Part shown: positions 25,151 through 34,130 of the stretch, piece by piece
Position numbering within the stretch: the first letter of the stretch is position 1
Layout of the letters: every line of letters starts with the position of its first letter
Assembly: GCA_029782025.1 (NCBI GenBank)
Contig: JAKOVR010000061.1
Location: 1-51,767 of the forward strand
Direction of reading: 5' to 3'
DNA from: Actinomycetes bacterium
Lineage (GTDB): Bacteria > Actinomycetota > Acidimicrobiia > Acidimicrobiales > Acidimicrobilacustridaceae
DNA: 51,767 nucleotides
Notes under the pieces: model-generated
Told to the model about the DNA's origin: nothing
Databases searched by the model: none
Seen by the model: only the letters and a program-made list of their open reading frames with translations
Translations under genes and position numbers: made by a program

Positions 25151-25227
25151 CCCCGTCCGACACCCGACTCCTGTGGGGCGCAATGCATCGCGAAGCGATG
25201 CATTGCGCACCCACGAGACGGACGGGG
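25151..25227. repeat. GGGTGCG-capped intergenic hairpin 3 with nested outer stem
   Basis: Inner stem 25173-25191 / 25195-25214 (one bulged T, GAA loop) inside an outer 9-bp stem CCCCGTCCG (25151-25159) / CGGACGGGG (25219-25227). Lies between the convergent ligase and acyl-CoA dehydrogenase genes. The GTGGG(T)GCG / CGCACCCAC caps match hairpins 1 and 2. A bidirectional terminator role is plausible here. Confidence 0.8.
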
Positions 25228-25228
25228 A

Positions 25229-26458
25229 TCAGGAGCGGGGGAGGTCCCGCCAGGGCACGTCCTTGTCGGCCCGGGGCTCGGCCGGCAGACCGAGGGCCCG
25301 CTCGCCGATCATGTTCTTGTGCACCTCGTTGGTGCCGCCGCCGATCCGCGACGAGAACTGGGCCATGACCTGCTGCTGCCAGAAGCCGTCCTGGGGCGCA
25401 TCCGACCCGGCCAGCATGCCGCCCGCCCCCTCGAGCTCGACCGCCAGCTCCACCCGCCGCGAGAGCGTGGTGGTGAAGAAGTTCTTCAGCACCGACGGGT
25501 CGGGTGGCGTGCCCCGCTTGTGCATGATCGCCGTCTGCATCCGGTACCCGAGGAACTTGATGATCCGCTCCCGGATGTAGACGTCGGCCAGGCGCTGGCG
25601 GATCAGCGGGTCCGCCGTGCGTTCGCACTCCCGGGCCAGCGCCAGCACGGCGTCGAAGGTGGAGCTCTGCCCGGCGCCGCCGATCATGCCGGCTTCGCTG
25701 GCCAGCACCGTGCGGGCCACGGTCCAGCCCTCCCCCACCTCGCCCACGACGTTGGCGGCCGGGATGCGCACGTCGGTGAGGAACACCTCGTTGAAGTGGG
25801 TCAGCCCGGTGGCCTGGACCAGCGGCCGGATCTCGATGCCCGGCGACCGCATGTCGACGATGAAGAAGGTGATGCCCTTGTGCTTGGGCGCGTCGGGGTC
25901 GGTGCGGGCGAGCAGGATGCCGAAGTCGGCGTGCTGGGCGGCCGACGTCCACACCTTCTGCCCGTTGACCACCCACTCGTCGCCGTCGGCCACGGCCCGG
26001 GTGGCGAGGCAGGCGAGGTCGGACCCGGCGCCGGGCTCGCTGAAGAGCTGGCACCACCCCTCGTCGCCGCGGAGCAGGGGGCCGAGGTACCGGGCCTGCT
26101 GCTCGCGGGACCCGTGCCGCATCAGGGGCGGGCCGACGAGCTGTTGCGCGGCGCCGATGAAGCCGGAGGTCGCGTCGAAGACGGCGAGCTCCTGGTTGAA
26201 GATGATCTGGTGGGCCGGCGAGCGGCCGGCACCGCCGAACGCCTTGGGCCACGCCAGGCCGGCCCACCCGTGGTCGTAGAGCGTCCGCTGCCACTCCTGG
26301 CAGCGACGGACGTACTCCGCCTGCTGGTCGGGGTCGGTGGCGACGTTGCCGCGCGACCAGTCGGCGTCGGTGCCGGTCCGAAGCGTTGCGTGCGCCTCGA
26401 GGAAGGCGCGCACCTCCTGGCGGAACGCAGCTTCCTCGGGGGTGTCCTCGAAGTCCAC
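25229..26458 (-). CDS. Acyl-CoA dehydrogenase
   Basis: 409 residues, FAD-dependent acyl-CoA dehydrogenase. FSEPGAGSDLA, GQKVWTSAAQHADFGILLART, and the late IGGGTNEVHKNMIGERALGLP motif. The Glu that acts as base in medium-chain enzymes is Gly here (IGGGTNEV), so the base may be the Glu in VLASEAGM, as in isovaleryl-type enzymes; this is inference. GTG start with a GGGAG site. A perfect KstR-like palindrome lies 36 bp upstream. It belongs functionally with the ligase and thiolase genes. Confidence 0.92.
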   Translation of the reverse strand: MDFEDTPEEAAFRQEVRAFLEAHATLRTGTDADWSRGNVATDPDQQAEYVRRCQEWQRTLYDHGWAGLAWPKAFGGAGRSPAHQIIFNQELAVFDATSGFIGAAQQLVGPPLMRHGSREQQARYLGPLLRGDEGWCQLFSEPGAGSDLACLATRAVADGDEWVVNGQKVWTSAAQHADFGILLARTDPDAPKHKGITFFIVDMRSPGIEIRPLVQATGLTHFNEVFLTDVRIPAANVVGEVGEGWTVARTVLASEAGMIGGAGQSSTFDAVLALARECERTADPLIRQRLADVYIRERIIKFLGYRMQTAIMHKRGTPPDPSVLKNFFTTTLSRRVELAVELEGAGGMLAGSDAPQDGFWQQQVMAQFSSRIGGGTNEVHKNMIGERALGLPAEPRADKDVPWRDLPRS

Positions 26459-26493
26459 GGTCGATCTCCCACTCGCGGCTTGCCGGACGAATC

Positions 26494-26509
26494 CTAGAAC
26501 CGGTTCTAG
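26494..26509. promoter_or_regulatory. KstR-like palindromic operator CTAGAACCGGTTCTAG
   Basis: Perfect 16-bp palindrome matching TnnAACnnGTTnnA, the mycobacterial cholesterol-regulon (KstR) pattern. It overlaps a minus-strand TAGGAT -10-like box of the acyl-CoA dehydrogenase gene. Confidence 0.65.
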
Positions 26510-26561
26510 TTGGGAAGCGAACGCACCACCGCGACCCGACCCCGGGCCCCGCAGCGCCCAC

Positions 26562-26567
26562 TACGCT
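26562..26567 (+). promoter_or_regulatory. -10 box before the 26577 membrane protein gene
   Basis: TACGCT, 9-nt spacer, ATG. Confidence 0.35.
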
Positions 26568-26576
26568 CCGCCCGGG

Positions 26577-27965
26577 ATGGCCGGCCTGAGGAGTGCACAC
26601 CGTCACCGCCCATTGCGGGCGTACCGCAGCAAGGCGCTCGCCGTGCTGTCGGCGCTCCACGTCGCGTGCTGGATCGCGGCAGGGCCCGCCGCCATCGCGC
26701 TCGAGGATCCGACGACCACCCATGTGGCGTTCTGCGCTGACGCCACGGGGCAGGCCGGGCCCATCTCGTGGCTCGACGGCGAGGCCCGCATCGGGTTCGT
26801 CCGCGTCGGGCTGGCCGAACCCACCGCGCTCGACCAACCGTCGGCCCAGCTCGAGCTCCACCTGTGGCAGGGAGCGGACCGCCATAGCCGGATCGTCGCC
26901 AAACCGGTGAACGGCGCCCTCGGCGCCAGGGTGCAGACCGCGAACGGCGCCACGTGGATCGACGGTGCCACGGTGCTGGCGGCGGTCATCGGCCCCGGCA
27001 TCATCGAACTGCAGCTGCCGGCATCGGCCACCCCGTCGCCCGACCAGCTCCTGTGGGCGGACCTCACGAACGCCGCCGGGACGACCTCCACTCCCCTGTA
27101 CCGCCTCGACGATCTCCAGGGTCGGAGCGGGGGGGAGAGCCGGGTGGCCGACACGGCGTGGAGCGGCCTCGTGCCCGTGTCGACGAGTCCCGGCCCCTCG
27201 TTCACGCTCGACCAGGACCGCGCCGCGTGGATGTTCACCCAGATCAGCCCGACCCAGCTGGCCGGGAAGAACGTCACGGCCGTGGAGGACATCGTCCACC
27301 TCCGGGTCCCCGGCACCACCCGGGACCCGTATGAGCTCCGGCTGCTGGAATCCACCAACATCGTGCGCCTGTACGCGCCTCGGCCGGCGGGGCGCGTCGG
27401 TGTCGGTGCCTCGGCCGGCGTCACGTCCGGTGGGACGGTGCCGGGACCCGCGGGCGCTCCCGCGGCGGATCCGACCCCGCCAGACCGGACGTTCCAGGTC
27501 GGGGCCAAGCCGCCGGTGGGCCCGGGCAAGCAGTACGTCGTGCCGCTGGAATCGCTGCGGGACGCGGTCCAGGGGTCGCTCTACTCCGGCGTGATCGTGT
27601 CGTCGTCGCGGCGCATCACCCTGGCCGACGGCTCGGTCGTCGCCTTCGGCGGCGTCTCCCAATCGGTGCGCCTCTCGGCGACCGACGCAGGCGGGGCGGG
27701 GAGCGGCAAGCTGACGACCCGGGAACAGGCGATGCGCGTGCTCATGGTGGTCCCCGTCATCGTGATCGTGGTGGCCCTGCTCACCTGGGGTGCCCGTCGG
27801 TACCGCGTACGCAAGGAGCGCAAGCTGTTCGTCATCCCGGACCGGACCCTGCCCCGGGAGCGCGGGGGGCGAGCCGGCCGGCGGAGCACGGCGACGACCG
27901 GGGCGGCCGCCGAGCGGTCGAGCCACGAACCGCCACCCGGCGCGACCGACGAGGCGGCGACATGA
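26577..27965 (+). CDS. Secreted, C-terminally membrane-anchored protein, function unknown
   Basis: 462 residues. A signal-like N-terminus (basic RAYRSK then ALAVLSALHVACWIAAGPAAIA), a long extracytoplasmic beta-rich region of about 370 residues, one late membrane helix (VLMVVPVIVIVVALLTW) and a basic cytoplasmic tail ending in an EPPPGATDEAAT-like stretch. No family recognised. Its stop overlaps the sulfotransferase ATG (ATGA), so it is the first gene of that transcript. Could be a surface protein with an enzyme partner, but no evidence beyond linkage. Confidence 0.7.
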   Translation: MAGLRSAHRHRPLRAYRSKALAVLSALHVACWIAAGPAAIALEDPTTTHVAFCADATGQAGPISWLDGEARIGFVRVGLAEPTALDQPSAQLELHLWQGADRHSRIVAKPVNGALGARVQTANGATWIDGATVLAAVIGPGIIELQLPASATPSPDQLLWADLTNAAGTTSTPLYRLDDLQGRSGGESRVADTAWSGLVPVSTSPGPSFTLDQDRAAWMFTQISPTQLAGKNVTAVEDIVHLRVPGTTRDPYELRLLESTNIVRLYAPRPAGRVGVGASAGVTSGGTVPGPAGAPAADPTPPDRTFQVGAKPPVGPGKQYVVPLESLRDAVQGSLYSGVIVSSSRRITLADGSVVAFGGVSQSVRLSATDAGGAGSGKLTTREQAMRVLMVVPVIVIVVALLTWGARRYRVRKERKLFVIPDRTLPRERGGRAGRRSTATTGAAAERSSHEPPPGATDEAAT

Positions 27966-28717
27966 AGCCGCACCCCCCGCTCCGCTTCGCCCTGTGGTTC
28001 AACCAGCGGAGCGGCTCGAGCCTCCTCCGGGAGCTGCTCAACGACCACCGCGACGTGTTCTGCGCCCCCGAGCTGTTCTACCGCGAAGAGGAGTTCGGCG
28101 TCCCGGACGCCTTCGAGCGGTCCGGCTGCGCCACCGTGGAGGCCTTCCTGTCGCTGCTGTTCACCCCGAGGTCGTCCCCCGACTTCTGGGAGCGCATCGG
28201 GCACCCGCAGCTCTCGACCGAGCGGGCGGTGGGGCTGAAGGTCAAGTACGAGCAGGCGATCGCCTATCCGTTGATCCAGGCCCTCCGCCAGCAGGAGGTG
28301 CGCATGATCCACCTCGTGCGGAACCCCCTCGCCGTGCACGCGTCGGTGGTCTCCCTCCAGACCGTGAAGGAGCTGGCCGGCGACGTGAACTTCGCCGCCG
28401 GCGCGGCACCGTCGGGGCTCCGCGTGCGTCTCGACCCGGAGATCGCCCTCTGGGAGGTGTACCGCATCCACCAGGCCCAGTCCTTCGGCCGCTTCGTGTG
28501 CCGCCACTTCCCCACGCTGGAGGTGCACTACGAGGACCTCGTCGCCCGACGGGACACGGTGCTGGCCGAGATCCTCGGCTTCCTCGGCGTCCCGTGGCAG
28601 GAGCTCGGCGCCCCGCTGGCCAAGGCGCTGCCTCCCACCCTCGAGGAGACGATCGAGAACTTCGACGAGGTGCACGACACCATCAGCCGCACCGAGCTCG
28701 GACCGCTCGTCTTCTAG
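27962..28717 (+). CDS. Sulfotransferase (Stf0-like)
   Basis: 251 residues. PAPS-binding P-loop-like region FNQRSGSSLLRELLNDH at the N-terminus and a 3'-phosphate motif RNPLAVHASVVSL in the middle; later YEDLVARRDTVLAEILGFLGV is typical of sulfotransferases. It would transfer a sulfo group from PAPS to a carbohydrate or lipid. Coupled to the membrane protein gene upstream by ATGA; the A-T-TE synthetase starts 41 bp downstream with its own -10 box. Confidence 0.87.
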   Translation: MKPHPPLRFALWFNQRSGSSLLRELLNDHRDVFCAPELFYREEEFGVPDAFERSGCATVEAFLSLLFTPRSSPDFWERIGHPQLSTERAVGLKVKYEQAIAYPLIQALRQQEVRMIHLVRNPLAVHASVVSLQTVKELAGDVNFAAGAAPSGLRVRLDPEIALWEVYRIHQAQSFGRFVCRHFPTLEVHYEDLVARRDTVLAEILGFLGVPWQELGAPLAKALPPTLEETIENFDEVHDTISRTELGPLVF

Positions 28718-28746
28718 GCCCGGACGACGGGGTCGTCCCCAGCCCC

Positions 28747-28752
28747 TAAGGT
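28747..28752 (+). promoter_or_regulatory. -10 box of leaderless A-T-TE gene
   Basis: TAAGGT, 6-nt spacer GAGGCG, ATG at 28759. Confidence 0.4.
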
Positions 28753-28758
28753 GAGGCG

Positions 28759-31539
28759 ATGGACGAGCGGCGAGCAACCGTCCGACCGGGCATCGGCCCG
28801 TGGCGGAGCGACGGCGAGACGGGCACCGTGGAGGGCTTCGAGCCCTTCCCCGACGAGTGCGTTGCGGGCTCGGTGGCCGACCGCTTCTTCGCCATGGCCG
28901 ACCGCCACACCGACCGCGTGGCGCTGTCGTCACCGGCGGGCACATGGACCTACGGCCAGCTCCGCGATGCGGTGCTGCGCCGCGCCGCCGGCATCCGCAC
29001 CCGCCTCGGCGCGGAAGGGGGCGAGCCGGTGGCCATCGCCGTCGCCCACGACGGGCCCCTCGTGATCGCCATCCTCGCCGTGATCACCGCCGGCCACGTG
29101 GTGGTCGTCCTCGACCCCTCCGCACCCCCCGCCCACACCGAGCACGCCCTGGCCGAGACCGGCGCCCGGCTGGTGGTGCACGACGCCCACCACGCCGCCT
29201 GGGTGGCCGAGCGCGTGCCCGCCCGCGACGGCGGCCCCACGGTCGTCGCCCTCGACGACCTCGACGACCCCGACGGCGACACCGCCGGCCTCCCTGCACC
29301 CGCCACCGCGTCCTCGCCTCTGATGTTGGCCTTCACCTCGGGCACGAGCGGGGCGTCCAAGGCCGCGGTCATCACCCACGGGGTGCTCCTCAACCTCGTC
29401 CGGGGAGCCACCAACGCGCTCGGCATCGGGCCGGACGATCGCATGCCGATGCTGTTCCCGACCTCGCTGGCCGTCGCCGCCTACCCCATGTTCCTACCGC
29501 TCCTCAACGGCGGGGCGCTGGCCACCCTCGACGTGCGCTCGGTCGGCCTCGCCCCGGTGGCCGACTTCCTCGAGCAGGAGCGCATCACGCTCGTGTACAT
29601 GGCTCCGACGGTGGTGCGGTTCCTGGTCGATGCGTTGGCCGACCGATCGTTCCCCGACATGCGCCTGGTCGCCCTGGGGGGCGAGCTGGTCGACCGCGAC
29701 ATCTTCGCCACCACCGCCGATCTCTTCGGGCCGAGCCACATGGCCAACGGCTACGGCACCACCGAGACCGGGGTGATCACCCTGTGGGTCGAGTCGGCCG
29801 ACCTTCGTGACCAGCCCGACGGCCCGGTGCCGGTGGGCTACCCGGTCCCCGACGTGGAGATCGTGATCCTCGACGACGCGGCCAAGCCCCTCCCCCGCGG
29901 CGAGTCGGGCGAGATCGCCGTCCTCAGCCCCTACGTCTTCGCCGGGTACTGGAAGCATCCCGAGCTGTCGTCCCTGGTGCTCTCGCGCGATCCTCGCGGC
30001 CGGGAGAGCTGGCGCTGCTACCGCACCGGCGACTTCGGTCGGCTCGACGAGAACGGGGCGCTGGTCGTGCTCGGCCGCCTCGACACCAGGGTCAAGGTCC
30101 GGGGCCGACCGGTGGTGCTCGGCGACGTCGAGGCCGCGGTGCAGCAGCTCGACGGGGTGGTCGACGCCGCCGTGGTCGCCAACGACCGCGACGGGATCGT
30201 CGAGCTCGTCGCCTACGTGGTCGGCTCCGCCGAGCACCCGCTCGACGCCCAGGCCCTCCGGGGCGCGCTCCTGGAGGAGCACGAGACGTACCGGGTGCCG
30301 TCGCGGTGGGTGCAGCTGGCCGAGATGCCCCGGCTCCCCAACGGCAAGGTCGACCGCCGTCGGCTCCCCCCGGCCGGGGCCGCTCCCGACCAGCCGAGCG
30401 CCAGCGGGCCCCGCCCGGTCCCCGACGAGGACTCCCACGACCGTCCGGACCTGCGGCGTCGGGTCCAGGCCATCTGGTCCCGGCTGTTCCACGGCCTCGA
30501 GGTGGGACTCGACGACGACTTCGTCCTCCTCGGGGGCGACTCGATGATGGCGGCCGAGATGCTCCTGGTGATCGAGCGGGAGCTCGGCGTCACGGTGCCG
30601 ATGGGCGAACTGGTGCACGCCCGCACCGTGCGCTCCCTCACCGAGTCGCTGGTCCGCATCCGCCACGAGTCGAGCGTGACCACCACGGTGGCCTGTGTGA
30701 ACGAGGGCGACCCGAACCGCCCCCGGCTGTGGTTCGTGCACGATCTCCAAGGCTCGGCCTACCGCATCCGCCACCTCGCCGAGGCGCTGGGCCAGGACCA
30801 GCCGGTGTGGAGCTTCGAGTCGCCCCTCCTGGCCGGGGAGCCCAACCAGTTCACCCAGCTGTCGACGTTCGCGGCGCGCTACGTGCTCGACCTCCGGCGG
30901 GCCCAACCCGAGGGCCCGTACTGGCTCGCCGGCTACTCGTTCGGCGGCATCTGCGCCTACGAGATGGCCCGCCAGCTGCGGGCCGACGGGCACGAGGTGG
31001 CCTTCCTCGGCGTCGTCGACGTCGGCCCGGGCTATCGCGGCCCGGGCTGGCACGGCTCGCGCTCGCCCTTCCGGCCGTGGTTCAGCGTGGCCAAGCCGCC
31101 CGAACCCGGCACACCGCCGCTCCAGGTCCTCGACCACTACCGGCGGATGCTGGCGGAGCAGGGGCCGAAGCGGTTCGCCCGCCACTTCATGGTGCGCAGC
31201 GGCATCGCCCGCCTGGTCGACCCCTGGCGCTTCCAGGCCGACCTCCGCACCCACGGCCGCATCCGCCCGGAGTGGCGACTCTGGTACGCGTGGGAGGAGC
31301 ACTGGAAGCTGGCGGCCAAGGGGTGGGACCGCGGCGCCACGTACCCGGGCCGGATGCGGCTGTTCTGGGGCTCGGAGTCGGCGTCGGCCGACGCCACGAT
31401 GGGGTGGGAGCCGCTCGTGGGCGAGCTGATCATCGATCGCTTCGCCGGCGACCACATCGGCGTACTCGAACCCCGAGGCGCAGAGCACCTGGCCAAGGTC
31501 CTCCGCGCCGCCATCGACGAGGAGCTCACCCACCGATGA
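28759..31539 (+). CDS. Single-module adenylation-carrier-thioesterase synthetase (A-T-TE)
   Basis: 926 residues. Adenylation core: FTSGTSGASKAA, GYGTTETGV, YRTGDFGRLDENG, GRLDTRVKVRG, NGKVDRRR. Carrier domain with phosphopantetheine Ser595 in GGDSMMAA. C-terminal thioesterase with nucleophile S727 in GYSFGG. No condensation domain. Where amino-acid-activating domains have F-D-x-S, the text is FPTSLAVAAY, so the Asp that binds the alpha-amino group seems missing; a non-amino acid substrate (aryl, hydroxy or fatty acid) is likely by inference. Stop overlaps the next ATG. Such stand-alone A-T-TE proteins condense or release one activated acid. Confidence 0.93.
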   Translation: MDERRATVRPGIGPWRSDGETGTVEGFEPFPDECVAGSVADRFFAMADRHTDRVALSSPAGTWTYGQLRDAVLRRAAGIRTRLGAEGGEPVAIAVAHDGPLVIAILAVITAGHVVVVLDPSAPPAHTEHALAETGARLVVHDAHHAAWVAERVPARDGGPTVVALDDLDDPDGDTAGLPAPATASSPLMLAFTSGTSGASKAAVITHGVLLNLVRGATNALGIGPDDRMPMLFPTSLAVAAYPMFLPLLNGGALATLDVRSVGLAPVADFLEQERITLVYMAPTVVRFLVDALADRSFPDMRLVALGGELVDRDIFATTADLFGPSHMANGYGTTETGVITLWVESADLRDQPDGPVPVGYPVPDVEIVILDDAAKPLPRGESGEIAVLSPYVFAGYWKHPELSSLVLSRDPRGRESWRCYRTGDFGRLDENGALVVLGRLDTRVKVRGRPVVLGDVEAAVQQLDGVVDAAVVANDRDGIVELVAYVVGSAEHPLDAQALRGALLEEHETYRVPSRWVQLAEMPRLPNGKVDRRRLPPAGAAPDQPSASGPRPVPDEDSHDRPDLRRRVQAIWSRLFHGLEVGLDDDFVLLGGDSMMAAEMLLVIERELGVTVPMGELVHARTVRSLTESLVRIRHESSVTTTVACVNEGDPNRPRLWFVHDLQGSAYRIRHLAEALGQDQPVWSFESPLLAGEPNQFTQLSTFAARYVLDLRRAQPEGPYWLAGYSFGGICAYEMARQLRADGHEVAFLGVVDVGPGYRGPGWHGSRSPFRPWFSVAKPPEPGTPPLQVLDHYRRMLAEQGPKRFARHFMVRSGIARLVDPWRFQADLRTHGRIRPEWRLWYAWEEHWKLAAKGWDRGATYPGRMRLFWGSESASADATMGWEPLVGELIIDRFAGDHIGVLEPRGAEHLAKVLRAAIDEELTHR

Positions 31540-32909
31540 CCACCGCCGAACCGATGCCCGCCGTCGACAAGGACAGCCTGATCATCGTCAGCGTCGACGA
31601 CCACCTCGTCGAACCGCGCGACATGTTCGCGGGGCGGCTGCCGGCGGCCTACGCCGACCGGGCGCCCCGCGTGATCGAGCGGCCCGACGGCCGGGAGATG
31701 TGGCTCTTCGAGGGCGTGGAGATCCCGAACTTCGGGCTCAACGCCGTGTCGGGCCGACCCCAGGAGGAGTACGGCATCGAGCCCACGCGGTTCGACGAGA
31801 TCCGCACCGGCTGCTGGGACGTCGACGCCCGCATCGACGACATGAACGCCGGTGGGATCCTCGGCTCGATGTGCTTCCCGTCGTTCCCCCAATTCGCGGG
31901 CCAGATCTTCGCCAACACCGAGGACAAGGACCTCGCCCTCGTCGTGCTGCGGGCCTACAACGACTGGCACATCGAGGAATGGTGCGGCCGCCACCCCGGG
32001 CGCTTCATCCCCCTGGCCCTCCTTCCCTACTGGGATCCCGAGCTGATGGCCGACGAGGTGCGGCGGGTCGCGGCGAAGGGGGTGCGGGCGCTGGCCTGGT
32101 CGGAGAACCCCGAGAAGCTCGGTGTGCCCAGCTTCCACTCCGATCACTGGGATCCGTTCTGGCGGGCGTGCGACGAGCACCAGATGGTGATCTGTCTCCA
32201 CATCGGGTCGTCGTCGCAGGTGAAGCTGCCCTCGCTCGAGTCGCCGTTCACGGCCATGCTCACCCTCCAGCCCACCAGCGTGATGGACACCGCCGCCGAC
32301 CTGCTGTGGTCGCGGGTGCCCCGCCGCTTCCCCCACATCAAGTTCGCCCTCTCCGAGGGGGGCATCGGCTGGATCCCCTACCTCCTCGAGCGGGCCGACT
32401 ACGTCTACGGCAACCACAGCCGTTGGACCGGCACCGACCTCGACGGCCGGCTGCCGTCCGAGGTGTTCCGCGAGCACTTCGTCGCCTGCTTCATCGCCGA
32501 CGCGGTCGGGTTGCGTCTGCTCGACCTGGTGGGCCCCGACATCGTGTGCCTCGAGACCGACTACCCCCACTCCGACTCCACGTGGCCGTCGTCCCCGGAA
32601 CACCTGGCCACCGACCTCGACGGGGTGGCCCCGGAGCACATCGCCGCCATCACCCACACCAACGCCATGCGGATCTTCGGATTCGACCCGTTCGCCCACC
32701 GGCCGCCGGAGCGCTGCACCGTCGCCGCGCTTCGCGCCGAAGCGGCCGGTGTCGATGTCGGACCCGCGCCGTTGCGCACCCCGTTCACCCCGCCGGCCTC
32801 GCCGCTGACCCTCCTCGACCTCCTCTCCCGAGCCGAGCACCCGCTCCTCGATGAGCAGGCGAAGAAGGAAGGCGTCGACGTCGCCCCCTCAGCCCAGGAG
32901 GCCCAGTGA
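31536..32909 (+). CDS. Amidohydrolase-2 family protein (first of pair)
   Basis: 457 residues, TIM-barrel metal-dependent hydrolase/decarboxylase family (ACMSD/LigW group). Seen: SVDDHLVEP near the N-terminus in place of the usual HxH, HIGSS, LSEGGIGWIPYLLERAD, and TDYPHSDSTWP carrying the late metal Asp. The C-terminus has 60 extra residues. Co-translated with the synthetase (ATGA overlap) and overlaps the next amidohydrolase (GTGA). Decarboxylation or hydrolysis of an aromatic or cyclic acid is the family-based guess; pairing of two such proteins is common in actinobacteria. Confidence 0.9.
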   Translation: MTTAEPMPAVDKDSLIIVSVDDHLVEPRDMFAGRLPAAYADRAPRVIERPDGREMWLFEGVEIPNFGLNAVSGRPQEEYGIEPTRFDEIRTGCWDVDARIDDMNAGGILGSMCFPSFPQFAGQIFANTEDKDLALVVLRAYNDWHIEEWCGRHPGRFIPLALLPYWDPELMADEVRRVAAKGVRALAWSENPEKLGVPSFHSDHWDPFWRACDEHQMVICLHIGSSSQVKLPSLESPFTAMLTLQPTSVMDTAADLLWSRVPRRFPHIKFALSEGGIGWIPYLLERADYVYGNHSRWTGTDLDGRLPSEVFREHFVACFIADAVGLRLLDLVGPDIVCLETDYPHSDSTWPSSPEHLATDLDGVAPEHIAAITHTNAMRIFGFDPFAHRPPERCTVAALRAEAAGVDVGPAPLRTPFTPPASPLTLLDLLSRAEHPLLDEQAKKEGVDVAPSAQEAQ

Positions 32910-34102
32910 CCACCGATCTGAAGTTCGTCGACGCCGACGGCCATCTCCTCGAGCACCCGACCAAGCTCCTGGAGTTCGCGCCCCCGGAGCTGCGCGACTC
33001 GATCTGGCAGGTCCGACGGGAGGACGACGGCGTCGAGTGGCTGACCCTCGAGGACATGCGCATGGAGGCGGCGGTCATGGCCCTCGCCGCCGCCGGGGGG
33101 TTCGACGAGGAGACCCGCGTCAAGGCCCACTCCGGACAGCTCGGCTACACCGACCTGCCCGACTACTGCTGGGAGGCCAAGGGCCGGCTCGCCGCCCTCG
33201 ACGAGGACGGGATCGCCCAGTCGGTCCTGTACCCCACCATGCTCATGACCTTCCAGCACCTGCGCACCCTCGACTTCGCCGAGGCGCAGTGCCGGGCCTA
33301 CAACGACTGGCTCTCGGACCTGTGCGTCAACGGTGAGGGACGGCTCCACGGCGTGGCGCTGCTTCCGCAGCTCGATCCGGAGCGGGCGGCCAAGGAGGTC
33401 CGGCGCGCCGCCGACCTGCCCGGGATCGTCGGCGTGATGATGCGCCCCAACCCGGCCATGGACTTCAAGCCGTTCAACAACGAGATCTACGACCCCATCT
33501 GGACCGCGGCCTCCGAGGTCGGTCTGCCCATCGGCTTCCACCCGCTGTCGTCGGCCGACCTCCCGGGGGCGGTGCTGGGGTTGCGGCTCCACCGGCTCGG
33601 CACCTCCGACATCCCCGTGCAGGACCAGGACGACTACGGGGCCGACAACATCTTCTTCGCCCAGGCCCTCGGCAATCCCGTCGACATGATGGGCGCCGTC
33701 ACCTTCATGACCGCCGGCGGGGTGCTCGGCCGCTACCCGGATCTCCGGGTCGTGTTCCTCGAGGCCAACGGCGGGTGGATCGTCCCCATGCTCGAGCGCC
33801 TCGACCACCACTACGAGATCTACTCGTGGGACGTCCCGTGGCTGAAGGAGAAGCCGTCGGAGATCTTCCGGCGCCAGTGCTACATCAGCTTCGACCCCGA
33901 CGAGTCGACCATGACCTTCACCGCCCGCTCGCCGCTGGTCGGCGCCGACCGGATCGTGTGGGCCAGCGACTTCCCGCACCCCGACGCCAAGTACCCTGGC
34001 ACCACCAAGATGGTGGCCGACACCATCGCCGACCTCCCCGTGGAGGACCAGGCCCGCATCGCCGGGGGCAACGCCGCCGAGCTCTACGGGCTCACCCTCT
34101 GA
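32906..34102 (+). CDS. Amidohydrolase-2 family protein (second of pair)
   Basis: 398 residues, same family as its neighbour. VDADGHLLEHP at the start, GFHPLSS, FLEANGGWIVPMLERLDHH and ASDFPHPDAKYPG with the late metal Asp. Substrate unknown; may work with the first amidohydrolase as a hetero-oligomer or sequential step. GTG start overlaps the neighbour's stop. Ends facing the SDR gene across a GC-rich hairpin. Confidence 0.9.
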   Translation: MTTDLKFVDADGHLLEHPTKLLEFAPPELRDSIWQVRREDDGVEWLTLEDMRMEAAVMALAAAGGFDEETRVKAHSGQLGYTDLPDYCWEAKGRLAALDEDGIAQSVLYPTMLMTFQHLRTLDFAEAQCRAYNDWLSDLCVNGEGRLHGVALLPQLDPERAAKEVRRAADLPGIVGVMMRPNPAMDFKPFNNEIYDPIWTAASEVGLPIGFHPLSSADLPGAVLGLRLHRLGTSDIPVQDQDDYGADNIFFAQALGNPVDMMGAVTFMTAGGVLGRYPDLRVVFLEANGGWIVPMLERLDHHYEIYSWDVPWLKEKPSEIFRRQCYISFDPDESTMTFTARSPLVGADRIVWASDFPHPDAKYPGTTKMVADTIADLPVEDQARIAGGNAAELYGLTL

Positions 34103-34105
34103 TCA

Positions 34106-34129
34106 GCCGGCCGGCCCGGGTCGGCCGGC
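34106..34129. terminator. Bidirectional terminator-like hairpin
   Basis: 8-bp perfect stem GCCGGCCG/CGGCCGGC with 8-nt loop, between convergent amidohydrolase and SDR genes. Confidence 0.5.
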
Positions 34130-34130
34130 A

